DNA of 7,814 nt from Gallionella sp. UBA6045 (GTDB lineage: Bacteria > Pseudomonadota > Gammaproteobacteria > Burkholderiales > Gallionellaceae). Both the position numbers and the translations under genes were made by a program. Position 1 is the stretch's first letter. The number at the start of each line of letters is the position of its first letter. Location: NCBI GenBank assembly GCA_002429165.1, contig DIYV01000027.1:1-7814 (forward strand), read 5' to 3'. Below are positions 1 through 6,749 of the stretch, one piece after another. The notes under the pieces were generated by a model. That model saw nothing but the letters and a program-made list of their open reading frames with translations. It had not been told where the DNA came from and did no database searches.

Positions 1-1116
1 GATTACGCGGATGTGCTGGCAGAAATGCAAACCAACAGTGCCTCGGTAAGCGACGCGACTCGTTTCGACCTGGCGAAAAAGGCATTCTCGCACACCGCCG
101 CCTACGATTCCGCGATCAGCAACTACCTCACCGCGATCAATGCGGACGGCACGAAAAGCGCGTTCCCCGCACAGATCAATTTCAACTTTGCCAAGGTTCA
201 GGAAATGCGCTACGGCGAGAACCCGCACCAGCACGCCGCGTTCTACCACGACCTCATTCCGGTACCGGGCGGCATCGCCGACTACACCCAGTTGCAGGGC
301 AAGGAACTGTCCTATAACAACATCGGCGATGCCGATGCGGCATGGGAACTGGTCAAGACTTTCGACCAGCCGGCCTGCGTCATCGTCAAGCATGCCAACC
401 CCTGCGGCGTGGCGATCGCCGACACACCGTTGAATGCCTACAAACTGGCCTACGCGACGGACACCACCTCAGCGTTCGGCGGCATCATCGCCTTCAACCG
501 CGAACTGGATGCCGAGAGTGCGGCGCAGATCACCGCCAACCAGTTCGTCGAACTCATCATCGCGCCTTCCGCAAGCGATGCGGCGCTCAAGGTCACCGCG
601 GCAAAACAGAATGTGCGGGTGCTCTCCGTGCCGCTGTCCAACGCTCACAACCAATTCGACTTCAAACGCGTCAACGGCGGACTGCTGGTGCAATCGCCGG
701 ACACGCTGAACGTGCAGGCGGCGCAACTCAAGGTCGCGAGCAAGACGCAACCGACCGGCGAACAATTGCAGGACCTGCTGTTCGCGTGGCGCGTGGCCAA
801 ATATGTAAAGTCCAATGCCATCGTGTTCTGCAAGAACGGCCAGACGCTGGGCGTGGGCGCGGGACAGATGAGCCGTGTCGACAGCACGCGCATCGCCAGC
901 ATCAAGGCGCAGAACGCGGGCCTGAGCCTGGCAGGTTCGGTCGTCTCGTCGGATGCCTTCTTCCCGTTCCGCGACGGCATCGACGTGCTGGCTGAAGCGG
1001 GCGCAAAGGCCGTGATCCAGCCCGGCGGTTCGATGCGCGACGAGGAAGTGATCGCGGCGGCAGACGAACACGGGATAGCGATGGTGTTTACCGGCTTCCG
1101 CCACTTTAGACATTAA
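1..1116 (+). CDS. purH: Bifunctional AICAR transformylase / IMP cyclohydrolase, C-terminal part (5' truncated by window)
   Basis: PurH catalyses the last two steps of cytosolic de novo purine synthesis: formylation of AICAR by 10-formyl-THF, then ring closure to IMP. The frame is open from base 1 to the TAA at 1114-1116, giving 371 residues. The family is usually about 520-530 residues, so roughly 155 N-terminal residues, most of the cyclohydrolase domain, lie upstream. Counting from the first visible residue, residues ~18-36 ([17 protein letters not shown]) are the end of the cyclohydrolase domain. The transformylase domain follows, with RYGENPHQ at 70-77, KHANPCG at 130-136 (the Lys-His pair is the catalytic pair known in the family), SAFGG at 157-161, [10 protein letters not shown] at 286-295, SDAFFPFRD at 317-325 and QPGGS at 340-344, ending in the typical GFRHFRH. 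No frameshift is seen. The GTG at 13 is an internal codon, not the start. Identification is near certain. Confidence 0.97.
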   Translation, partial: DYADVLAEMQTNSASVSDATRFDLAKKAFSHTAAYDSAISNYLTAINADGTKSAFPAQINFNFAKVQEMRYGENPHQHAAFYHDLIPVPGGIADYTQLQGKELSYNNIGDADAAWELVKTFDQPACVIVKHANPCGVAIADTPLNAYKLAYATDTTSAFGGIIAFNRELDAESAAQITANQFVELIIAPSASDAALKVTAAKQNVRVLSVPLSNAHNQFDFKRVNGGLLVQSPDTLNVQAAQLKVASKTQPTGEQLQDLLFAWRVAKYVKSNAIVFCKNGQTLGVGAGQMSRVDSTRIASIKAQNAGLSLAGSVVSSDAFFPFRDGIDVLAEAGAKAVIQPGGSMRDEEVIAAADEHGIAMVFTGFRHFRH

Positions 1117-1276
1117 GCTGCTGCGCTTGGCATAACGGCGTTGCTCAAGAATTCAGAATGCGGGATCGCAAAGCGATAGACCCAACAGTAAATTCCGCTT
1201 CTTCATTCTTGCGCTCCTTGTTCTGTCATCGCTCGTGACGTTTTAAACAGCATCAAAAAGATACTCAAGGTTTGAT
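1117..1276 (+). promoter_or_regulatory. Structured purH-purD intergenic region (candidate purD leader)
   Basis: This 160-nt gap holds several inverted repeats and no coding potential that I recognise. CAAGAAT (1146-1152) pairs with ATTCTTG (1205-1211). The stem continues inward with AGAA (1155-1158)/TTCT (1199-1202) and GCGG (1160-1163)/CCGC (1195-1198), about 15 bp with an internal loop and one bulge. Nested inside is a perfect hairpin, ATCGC (1165-1169), AAA, GCGAT (1173-1177). The same GCGAT strand can instead pair with ATCGC at 1228-1232, extended by GAC (1179-1181)/GTC (1225-1227) around one bulged A. No T-run follows the large stem, so it is not a classical intrinsic terminator. A very weak promoter-like pair (TTGTTC at 1218-1223, TTTTAA at 1241-1246, 17-nt spacer) is the best I can find. 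Whether this is a leader RNA, a terminator or an intergenic repeat is open. Confidence 0.35.
1252..1276 (+). promoter_or_regulatory. Short hairpin presenting the purD ribosome-binding site
   Basis: ATCAAA (1252-1257) is the perfect reverse complement of TTTGAT (1271-1276), which abuts the purD ATG at 1277. The 13-nt loop ends with AAGG (1267-1270), the likely Shine-Dalgarno sequence, 6 nt from the start codon. The stem is five A-T pairs and one G-C pair, so it would be weak. The pairing is read directly from the sequence; any effect on translation is inference. Confidence 0.25.
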
Positions 1277-2569
1277 ATGAAAATACTAGTCATAGGTTCC
1301 GGCGGTCGCGAGCACGCGATGGCTTGGCGGCTTGCGCAAGGCGCCAAGGTGCAGAAGGTGTACGTTGCGCCGGGCAATGCGGGCACGGCACTGGAAGACG
1401 GCGTGGCGAATATCGCCATCACTGCCATTCCCGAGTTGATCGCATTCGCGCAGCGCGAGGATATTTACATGACTGTGGTCGGTCCGGAAGGCCCGCTGGC
1501 AGCCGGTATCGTGGATGCTTTCCGCGCCGCCGGGCTGAAGATATTCGGCCCGACCAAGGCTGCCGCGCAGCTCGAATCCTCCAAGGATTTCGCCAAGCGT
1601 TTCATGGTGCGGCACAACATCCCCACCGCCTTCTTCGAAACCTTCAGCGAGATCGAACCGGCGAAGGCCTATATCGAGAAGCATGGCGCGCCCATCGTGG
1701 TCAAAGCCGACGGGCTTGCCGCCGGCAAGGGCGTCGTGGTGGCGATGAACAGGGATGAAGCATTCGCCGCGATCGACATGATGCTCTCGGATAACAAACT
1801 TGGCGACGCCGGTGCGCGCGTAGTGATCGAGGAATTTCTTAGCGGCGAAGAAGCCAGCTTTATCGTGATGGTGGATGGCAAGAATATTTTGCCAATGGCG
1901 ACCAGCCAGGATCACAAACGCTTGCTGGATGGCGACCGTGGCCCCAATACCGGCGGCATGGGCGCATATTCCCCCGCGCCGGTAATCACACCCGAACTGC
2001 ATGCACGCGTCATGCGCGAGGTGATCCAGCCGGTGGTGCGCGGCATGGAAAAGGAAGGCATCAATTACACCGGATTCCTGTATGCCGGGCTGATGATCTC
2101 GCCGGACGGCGGCATCAAGGTGCTGGAGTTCAACTGCCGCATGGGCGACCCGGAAACCCAGCCGATCATGCTGCGCCTGAAAAGCAATTTTGCCATCATA
2201 GTCGAGCACGCCATCAACGGCACGCTGGACCAGGTGGAGGTGGAATGGGACAGGCGCACCGCGCTCGGCGTGGTGCTGGCCGCCGCCAATTATCCCGATA
2301 CACCGCGCAAGGGCGATGTCATCACCGGCTTGCCCGATAATAAACTTGCCGGGAAACTCGAAGATGCCCACGTGTTCCATGCCGGTACCGCGATGCAGGA
2401 CGGGCACGTGGTCACCAGCGGCGGGCGGGTGCTGTGCGTCACCGCGCTGGGCACGATGGTGAAGATGGCGCAGAAACGCGCCTATGAAATCGCCGACGGC
2501 ATCCGCTTCGACGGTTGCCAGATGCGGCGAGACATCGGCTGGCGCGCGATTTCGGCCCACAGGAAGTAA
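1277..2569 (+). CDS. purD: Phosphoribosylamine--glycine ligase (GAR synthetase)
   Basis: PurD joins glycine to 5-phosphoribosylamine with ATP, giving glycinamide ribonucleotide, the second step of de novo purine synthesis in the cytosol. The protein has 430 residues, the normal family length. It is an ATP-grasp enzyme. The N-terminal Rossmann-like domain opens with GSGGREHA (7-14) and has GPEGPLAAG (69-77). The linker GPTKAAAQLESSKDFAK (91-107) leads into the ATP-grasp core with ADGLAAGKGV (144-153), EEFLSGEEAS (185-194), QDHKRLLDGDRGPNTGG (211-227) and the metal-binding LEFNCRMGDPETQ (283-295, with Glu284 and Asn286). The C-terminal domain closes the fold. The ATG at 1277 has AAGG 6 nt upstream and puts the Gly-rich motif at the usual distance from the N-terminus. 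It lies 160 nt after purH, so the two may have separate control. It heads the tight run purD-tsaC-hemF, and its last sense codons supply the ribosome-binding site of tsaC. Confidence 0.98.
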   Translation: MKILVIGSGGREHAMAWRLAQGAKVQKVYVAPGNAGTALEDGVANIAITAIPELIAFAQREDIYMTVVGPEGPLAAGIVDAFRAAGLKIFGPTKAAAQLESSKDFAKRFMVRHNIPTAFFETFSEIEPAKAYIEKHGAPIVVKADGLAAGKGVVVAMNRDEAFAAIDMMLSDNKLGDAGARVVIEEFLSGEEASFIVMVDGKNILPMATSQDHKRLLDGDRGPNTGGMGAYSPAPVITPELHARVMREVIQPVVRGMEKEGINYTGFLYAGLMISPDGGIKVLEFNCRMGDPETQPIMLRLKSNFAIIVEHAINGTLDQVEVEWDRRTALGVVLAAANYPDTPRKGDVITGLPDNKLAGKLEDAHVFHAGTAMQDGHVVTSGGRVLCVTALGTMVKMAQKRAYEIADGIRFDGCQMRRDIGWRAISAHRK

Positions 2570-2572
2570 TTG
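2561..2572 (+). promoter_or_regulatory. Ribosome-binding site and TTG start of tsaC, embedded in the purD 3' end
   Basis: AGGAAG (2561-2566) forms the last two sense codons of purD. It is followed by the purD stop TAA (2567-2569) and at once by TTG (2570-2572). AGGA lies 5 nt from the TTG, a normal Shine-Dalgarno spacing. Because the stop is in the same frame directly upstream and the YrdC fold begins within about 20 residues, TTG is effectively the only usable start. The zero-nucleotide spacing suggests translational coupling by ribosomes finishing purD. Confidence 0.7.
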
Positions 2573-3127
2573 TTCAGACACAGCGCATCCTATCGCCGCA
2601 TCGCCGCACACCTCAGACGCGGCGGCCTGATCGCCTATCCCACCGAATCCTGCTACGGCCTGGGCTGCGACCCTGACAATCGCATCGCGGTGCAACGCCT
2701 GCTCAAACTCAAGCAGCGCGCGCAGCACAAAGGGCTGATCCTCATCGCGGCGAGTTACCGGCAAGTAGCGCGCTATCTGCACCCGGTCACACCTGCCCAA
2801 CAGCAGCAACTCAAAATTGCGGGAGCGCAGGCCGTCACTTATCTGATGCCTGCCCTGCATTCCGCGCCGCGCTGGTTGCGCGGTGATCATGACACCCTGG
2901 CTATACGTTTGACTGCACACAAACAGGCAGCGCAACTCTGCCGTGGCGTTGGCAGCGCACTGGTCTCCACCAGTGCCAATCGCAGCGGACAGCGTCCGGC
3001 GAAAACTTACGCGCAATGCCGGCGCTTGTTCGGGCGCAAGGTATGGGTGTTATCGGGACGTGTGGGCAAATACAAGAAACCCTCAACCATCGCCATGTGG
3101 GCTGGTGGTAAAATCATACGCAGCTGA
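2570..3127 (+). CDS. tsaC: Sua5/YciO/YrdC-family protein, probable L-threonylcarbamoyladenylate synthase TsaC
   Basis: TsaC makes threonylcarbamoyl-AMP from threonine, bicarbonate and ATP. The TsaB-TsaD-TsaE system then uses it to build t6A37 on tRNAs that read ANN codons. The 185-residue protein matches the E. coli length (190). It shows [15 protein letters not shown] (21-35), the K48-x-R50 pair followed by KGLILIA (54-60), AIRLTAH (111-117), the S-T-S-A-N-R-S-G signature (133-140) and KKPSTI near the C-terminus. The N-terminus is about three residues shorter than in E. coli, which fits the TTG start. One oddity is that the widely conserved WPGPxT segment reads GAQAVT here (around residues 85-90), with W, P, G and P all changed although the surrounding alignment is continuous. 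It could therefore be a divergent paralogue if another copy exists in the genome. It abuts purD with no spacer, and hemF follows 17 nt later. A tsaC/yrdC-hemF neighbourhood is also known in Pseudomonas. Confidence 0.88.
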   Translation: MFRHSASYRRIAAHLRRGGLIAYPTESCYGLGCDPDNRIAVQRLLKLKQRAQHKGLILIAASYRQVARYLHPVTPAQQQQLKIAGAQAVTYLMPALHSAPRWLRGDHDTLAIRLTAHKQAAQLCRGVGSALVSTSANRSGQRPAKTYAQCRRLFGRKVWVLSGRVGKYKKPSTIAMWAGGKIIRS

Positions 3128-3144
3128 TCAACATTGGAAAAATC

Positions 3145-4050
3145 ATGAGTGGTTTCAATTCCGCCGCAGTAAGAGAATACCTGATTGAACTGCAAGATCT
3201 CATCGTCGACAGGCTGGAGCAGGTGGACGGCAGGAAATTCCTCCGCGACAGCTGGGACCGGCCCGAAGGCGGTGGCGGCAGAAGCTGCATACTCGAGGAA
3301 GGCAACGTGCTGGAACGCGGCGGCGTGGCGTTTTCGCACGTCATGGGCGACAAGATGCCGCCTTCCGCCACCGCGCACCGTCCCGAACTGGCCGGCCGCC
3401 GCTGGGAAGCGATGGGGGTGTCGCTGGTGTTTCATCCGCGCAATCCCTATGCGCCCACGGTGCATATGAACGTGCGCATGTTCGTCGCGATGAAAGACGG
3501 CACCGCCCCGGTATTCTGGTTCGGCGGCGGCATGGACCTGACGCCGTATTACGGTTTCGCGGAAGACGCGGTGCACTTCCACCAGGCCTGCAAGAATTCG
3601 CTCGCGCCGTTCGGTGCAGAGCTGCATCCGAAATACAAAAAATGGTGCGACGAGTATTTTTTCATCAAGCATCGCAACGAGCAGCGCGGCATCGGCGGCA
3701 TCTTCTTCGACGATCTGAGTGCGCCGGATTTCGACACCGCATTTGCGATCCAGCAAAGCGTGGGCGACCACTTCCTGTCCGCCTATGTGCCTATCCTGGA
3801 ACGCCGCAAGGACACGCCATACGGCGAGCGGGAGCGCGATTTCCAACTGTACCGGCGCGGCCGCTATGTCGAGTTCAATCTGGTAATCGACCGCGGCACC
3901 ATCTTCGGCCTGCAGTCGAACGGCCGCACCGAATCCATCCTTCTGTCCATGCCGCCGCTGGTGAAATGGCGCTACGGCTGGCATCCGGAGAAAGGCTCCG
4001 CGGAAGCGGAACTCTACGAAAAATTCCTGGTTCCCAAGGATTGGACTTAA
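3145..4050 (+). CDS. hemF: Oxygen-dependent coproporphyrinogen-III oxidase
   Basis: HemF oxidatively decarboxylates two propionates of coproporphyrinogen III to vinyl groups, giving protoporphyrinogen IX, and uses O2. It is a cytosolic homodimer of the haem pathway. The protein has 301 residues (E. coli 299) and is complete. Key family residues line up with a constant +1 offset from E. coli: Ser93, His97, His107 in H-x-N-x-R (107-111), His146 in HFH and His176 in FFIKHR. Other hallmarks are [20 protein letters not shown] (41-60), [14 protein letters not shown] (124-137), [10 protein letters not shown] (181-190) and the C-terminal [10 protein letters not shown]...[17 protein letters not shown] block involved in dimer and substrate contacts. 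The ATG at 3145 follows a modest GGA (3136-3138) at 6 nt and puts all motifs at standard positions. It probably shares a transcript with purD and tsaC. Its presence implies aerobic or microaerobic haem synthesis. Confidence 0.98.
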   Translation: MSGFNSAAVREYLIELQDLIVDRLEQVDGRKFLRDSWDRPEGGGGRSCILEEGNVLERGGVAFSHVMGDKMPPSATAHRPELAGRRWEAMGVSLVFHPRNPYAPTVHMNVRMFVAMKDGTAPVFWFGGGMDLTPYYGFAEDAVHFHQACKNSLAPFGAELHPKYKKWCDEYFFIKHRNEQRGIGGIFFDDLSAPDFDTAFAIQQSVGDHFLSAYVPILERRKDTPYGERERDFQLYRRGRYVEFNLVIDRGTIFGLQSNGRTESILLSMPPLVKWRYGWHPEKGSAEAELYEKFLVPKDWT

Positions 4051-4073
4051 TCCATTACGATGCGGTGATCTTC

Positions 4074-4262
4074 ATGCAACCGAAAGAACATTGGGAAAAG
4101 GTTTACTCGACCAAGGCAACCGATGCGGTGAGCTGGTTTCAGCCGCACGCCGAGTTCGGCGAGGCTTTCTCGCTGTTGAGCCACAAGAAAGAAGCGCATA
4201 ACACCCCATCCGGAACGGTGCAACAGTTCGTTTACTGCTATTGCCGCAGGATTGGCTCCTGA
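4074..4262 (+). pseudogene. Internally deleted class I SAM-dependent methyltransferase remnant
   Basis: The short frame encodes 62 residues from the ATG at 4074 to the TGA at 4260-4262. Residues 1-25 (HWEKVYSTKATDAVSWFQPH from residue 6) look like the N-terminus of a common ~200-residue class I methyltransferase family (typical pattern HWE.VY.TK..DEVSWFQPH). Residues 26-59 (AEFGEAFSLLSHKKEAH, then TPSGTVQQFVYCYCRR) look like the C-terminus of that same family. The ~140 residues between them, including the glycine-rich SAM-binding motif and the Rossmann core, are absent. The join near codons 25-29 (about 4146-4160) is in frame. It probably arose by deletion, perhaps across short similar sequence, since HAEF-like residues can occur in both halves. 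It lies 23 nt after hemF and still has a ribosome-binding site, GGTGA (4064-4068), 5 nt upstream. It could not be a methyltransferase as it stands. Expression as a small protein cannot be excluded. Family recognition is from memory. Confidence 0.72.
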
Positions 4263-4424
4263 TGCCGAATCCGCCTTCCAGCATGATTGTGGGTGCTGCA
4301 GAGAAAAGCGGTATAAGATCATCAATCGCCAGAGCAGCAGCCGGAACTAGCGAAGGTTAAATCACTCAGAGCGAGTGAACATTGTAATGTGCATGCCCGC
4401 GCGATTTTTCCTTGATGGTTTTCG
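4263..4424 (+). other. Non-coding gap before slt, possible slt promoter region
   Basis: These 162 nt hold no gene that I can support. A frame open from 4180 to the TAG at 4348-4350 has no start codon and no recognisable family. CAGCA (4279-4283) and TGCTG (4294-4298) could form a small hairpin, but no T-run follows, so it is not a convincing hemF terminator. TGTAAT (4383-4388) is a fair -10 match (5 of 6 to TATAAT), but no good -35 sits 16-18 nt upstream. A separate promoter for slt-cca is plausible from the spacing but not shown. Confidence 0.3.
4362..4378. repeat. Perfect 6-bp inverted repeat upstream of slt
   Basis: TCACTC (4362-4367) and GAGTGA (4373-4378) are perfect reverse complements around the 5-nt loop AGAGC. 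The repeat ends 4 nt before the -10-like TGTAAT and 46 nt before the slt ATG. It could be an operator for a dimeric regulator, an RNA hairpin, or chance. No U-tract follows, so it is not a terminator. Confidence 0.3.
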
Positions 4425-6749
4425 ATGAGATTCATACTTTACTTTCTGTTGTTGATCGCCCCTCCCGCATTGGCGGGTCAGACTAACGGAGGGTCGCCGC
4501 AGCACGGTGAAACAGCCCCCGGTGCTCCCCTTGCGGGTGATGCGGATTTTCTTGCCGCGCACGATGCCTTTCTCGCCGGAGATACGGTCAAACTGGGACG
4601 CTATGCCCGGCGGTTAAAAAACTCGCCGCTGGAGGTATACGTCAGCTATTACCAGCTGAGTTTGGCCCTGGAAAACGCCGACCAGAAGCCTGTCCCGGGT
4701 CCGGTCGAGAACGCGGTAAAGAGTTTCCTGTCCCGTCCGGAAGACACGCCGATGATAGACCTGTTGCGCGGCGACTGGCTCAAGGTGCTCGGCAAGAAAC
4801 AGCAATGGGATGATTTCGATGCCGAATATCCGCACCTGCGTAACTCGGATACCGAGCTGACTTGTTATGCCCTGCAATCGCTCCGCCGCAGCCAGGAATC
4901 AGCTGCGCTGCGCGAAGCGCGCAAATTGTGGTTTATAGGCAAGGGACAACCGGGTAATTGCGGCACATTGTTTGATGCGGCAATGTCTGCCGGCATCATC
5001 AGCAAACAGGATGTCAGCCGGCGGCTGCGCCTGGCTCTGGAGGCGAATAATGTGTCTTTTGCGATCCAGTTGTCCGCACAACTGGATGACCAGTATGCGG
5101 GTTTGCCTGCCATGCTGACAAGCGCCGCCGCGGATCCGGACCGTTATCTGAGAAAGCTGACGGCGGGCGATACCCGTGCAACGAATACTTCGGTCATGCC
5201 GGTTTCGCAAGCGCACACCAGCCCAGCGATCGAATCACACATTTATGGCATGGAACAACCGGCTTCCTCCGTGGAAGTCCAGCCCCCAGACTATGCAACC
5301 ACCCCGTACGCGGGATGGCGTGAATGGGGAAATCTTTGGTCGCGGCTTGGCTTCGGCAAAGCCGGCACATCCCTTGTGGCAAATGGTGAATTGACGCCAT
5401 CTACTCTTGGCGCAGGATGCGATGGTCCCTGTAGCGATATCTATGGCGACAATTCAGTTCCGGCTATGGGTTGGAATCCCAGATTGGCAAGTAATGGGCA
5501 GCGTGTTGCCGCGCTGTTTGCCGTGGAACGGTTGGCAAAACAATCCACCGATCTGGCCGCAGCGCACTGGGCGAAGATCGCCGGATATTTCCCGGCTAGC
5601 GAGCAGCATTATTGTTATGGCCGGCTGGCTTATCAGGCGGCGCGCAATCTGGATGGACGCGCACTGCAATGGTTCAGGGACGCGTCGGACACGCCGCTCA
5701 ACGAACAGCAATCCGCATGGCGGGTGCGCGCTGCATTGCGCACACTGGATTGGCCGGAAGTGTTGGCAAGCGTGAACGCGATGAGCGCGCAGCAACAGCA
5801 GGAATCCGCCTGGCTGTACTGGAAAGCACGCGCGCTCAAGGCATCGGGCAAAACATCCGAAGCAAGACAAATTTTCGCGCCATTGAGCGGTGAGTACAGC
5901 TTTTACGGTCAACTTGCCGGCGATGAATTGAGCGACTCCTCGGTGTTAAGCCAGACCCTGCCGGCCTACAAGCCGGACAGCCAGGCCATTGCAGCAGTAT
6001 CCGCGATGCCGGGTGTTCAACGCACGCTGGCCTTGTATCGTATCGGCATGCGCAGCGAAGCGCTGGAGGAATGGCGCTGGGTGGTGAACAATCTGAATGA
6101 CAAACAATTGCTGACTGCGGCAGAGATCGCGCTGCGCAACAAGATGTACGACCGAGCCATCGGCGCGGCGGACAAGACCGTTTCCGAACACGATTTCAGC
6201 ATGCGCTACCTCGCGCCGTACCGAGCCGATCTGCAGGTGCATCTTCGCGAACATGGCCTTGATGAGGCATGGGTGTACGGCCTGATGCGCCAGGAAAGCC
6301 GTTTTGCCACCAGCGCAAAATCGGATTCCGGCGCAGCAGGACTGATGCAGATCATGCCAAGCACGGCGCGCTGGGTGGCGAATAAGCTGAGATTGAAGAG
6401 TTATCGCAAGGCGCTGATCCACCAGCTCGACACCAACTTGCGCATCGGCACCTATTACATGAAATCGGTGCTTTCACGTTCTGAAAATAACCCGGTGCTG
6501 GCTTCGGCAGCATACAATGCCGGACCGTTTCGGGCGCTGCAATGGCGCGGTGACAAACCGCTCGAAGGCGCGATTTATGCCGAAACCATCCCCTATCAAG
6601 AAACGCGCGACTATGTGGAAAAGGTGATGAGCAACACCGTTTATTATGCCGCTCAATTCGGCGACCCGCCGCGCTCGCTCAAGCAACGACTGGGAATCAT
6701 CCCGGCCAAAACTGCGGATAACCAGCCGGCGAACCCCAATGAAAAGTGA
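4425..6749 (+). CDS. slt: Soluble lytic murein transglycosylase (Slt70-like) with internal insertion
   Basis: This periplasmic enzyme cleaves the MurNAc-GlcNAc bond of peptidoglycan and forms 1,6-anhydro-MurNAc ends for wall turnover. The 774-residue protein opens with a clear signal peptide (short MR n-region, hydrophobic FILYFLLLIAPPALA, likely cleavage after ALA17). Helix-rich superhelical U/L-type repeats run from ~35 to 600. The C-terminal SLT domain has YGLMRQESRF (618-627, catalytic Glu624), GLMQIMPSTA (639-648), ASAAYNAGP (693-701) and ETRDYV (726-731). E. coli Slt is about 645 residues. Much of the excess sits at roughly 248-356, a Gly/Ser/Thr/Pro-rich stretch with two cysteines (332, 336) that interrupts the helical repeats between LRKL and RVAALFAVERLAK. 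My hand count gives about 56% G+C for 5221-5460, against about 65% in two sampled 60-nt lines of the rest of the gene. The ATG at 4425 is chosen because it creates the signal peptide; its Shine-Dalgarno (GATGG, 4414-4418) is weak. The stop overlaps the start of cca. Confidence 0.94.
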   Translation: MRFILYFLLLIAPPALAGQTNGGSPQHGETAPGAPLAGDADFLAAHDAFLAGDTVKLGRYARRLKNSPLEVYVSYYQLSLALENADQKPVPGPVENAVKSFLSRPEDTPMIDLLRGDWLKVLGKKQQWDDFDAEYPHLRNSDTELTCYALQSLRRSQESAALREARKLWFIGKGQPGNCGTLFDAAMSAGIISKQDVSRRLRLALEANNVSFAIQLSAQLDDQYAGLPAMLTSAAADPDRYLRKLTAGDTRATNTSVMPVSQAHTSPAIESHIYGMEQPASSVEVQPPDYATTPYAGWREWGNLWSRLGFGKAGTSLVANGELTPSTLGAGCDGPCSDIYGDNSVPAMGWNPRLASNGQRVAALFAVERLAKQSTDLAAAHWAKIAGYFPASEQHYCYGRLAYQAARNLDGRALQWFRDASDTPLNEQQSAWRVRAALRTLDWPEVLASVNAMSAQQQQESAWLYWKARALKASGKTSEARQIFAPLSGEYSFYGQLAGDELSDSSVLSQTLPAYKPDSQAIAAVSAMPGVQRTLALYRIGMRSEALEEWRWVVNNLNDKQLLTAAEIALRNKMYDRAIGAADKTVSEHDFSMRYLAPYRADLQVHLREHGLDEAWVYGLMRQESRFATSAKSDSGAAGLMQIMPSTARWVANKLRLKSYRKALIHQLDTNLRIGTYYMKSVLSRSENNPVLASAAYNAGPFRALQWRGDKPLEGAIYAETIPYQETRDYVEKVMSNTVYYAAQFGDPPRSLKQRLGIIPAKTADNQPANPNEK

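Noticed and set aside
1225..1244. Possible intrinsic terminator for purH: GTCA/TGAC stem followed by GTTTT
   Set aside because: The stem is only 4 bp plus one wobble pair and the T-run is four bases, too weak to claim as a terminator.
1228..1250. Possible ZTP (pfl) riboswitch, suggested by CTCGTGAC near a purine gene
   Set aside because: The family's downstream pseudoknot element (CCGCC-like) and the rest of the conserved core are absent between here and the purD start.
1286..3016. Very long minus-strand open frame (576 codons) opposite purD and tsaC
   Set aside because: It is fully antisense to two confidently identified genes, crosses their boundary, and its translation is rich in His/Arg/Ala/Gly with no recognisable domain, as expected for a shadow frame in G+C-rich coding DNA.
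3007..3984. Minus-strand open frame (325 codons) opposite hemF
   Set aside because: Antisense to a complete HemF with all conserved residues; no independent coding signal.
4180..4350. Plus-strand frame reading ...FTAIAAGLAPDAESAFQH... ending at TAG 4348-4350
   Set aside because: It has no start codon, overlaps the methyltransferase remnant in another frame and resembles no family that I recognise.
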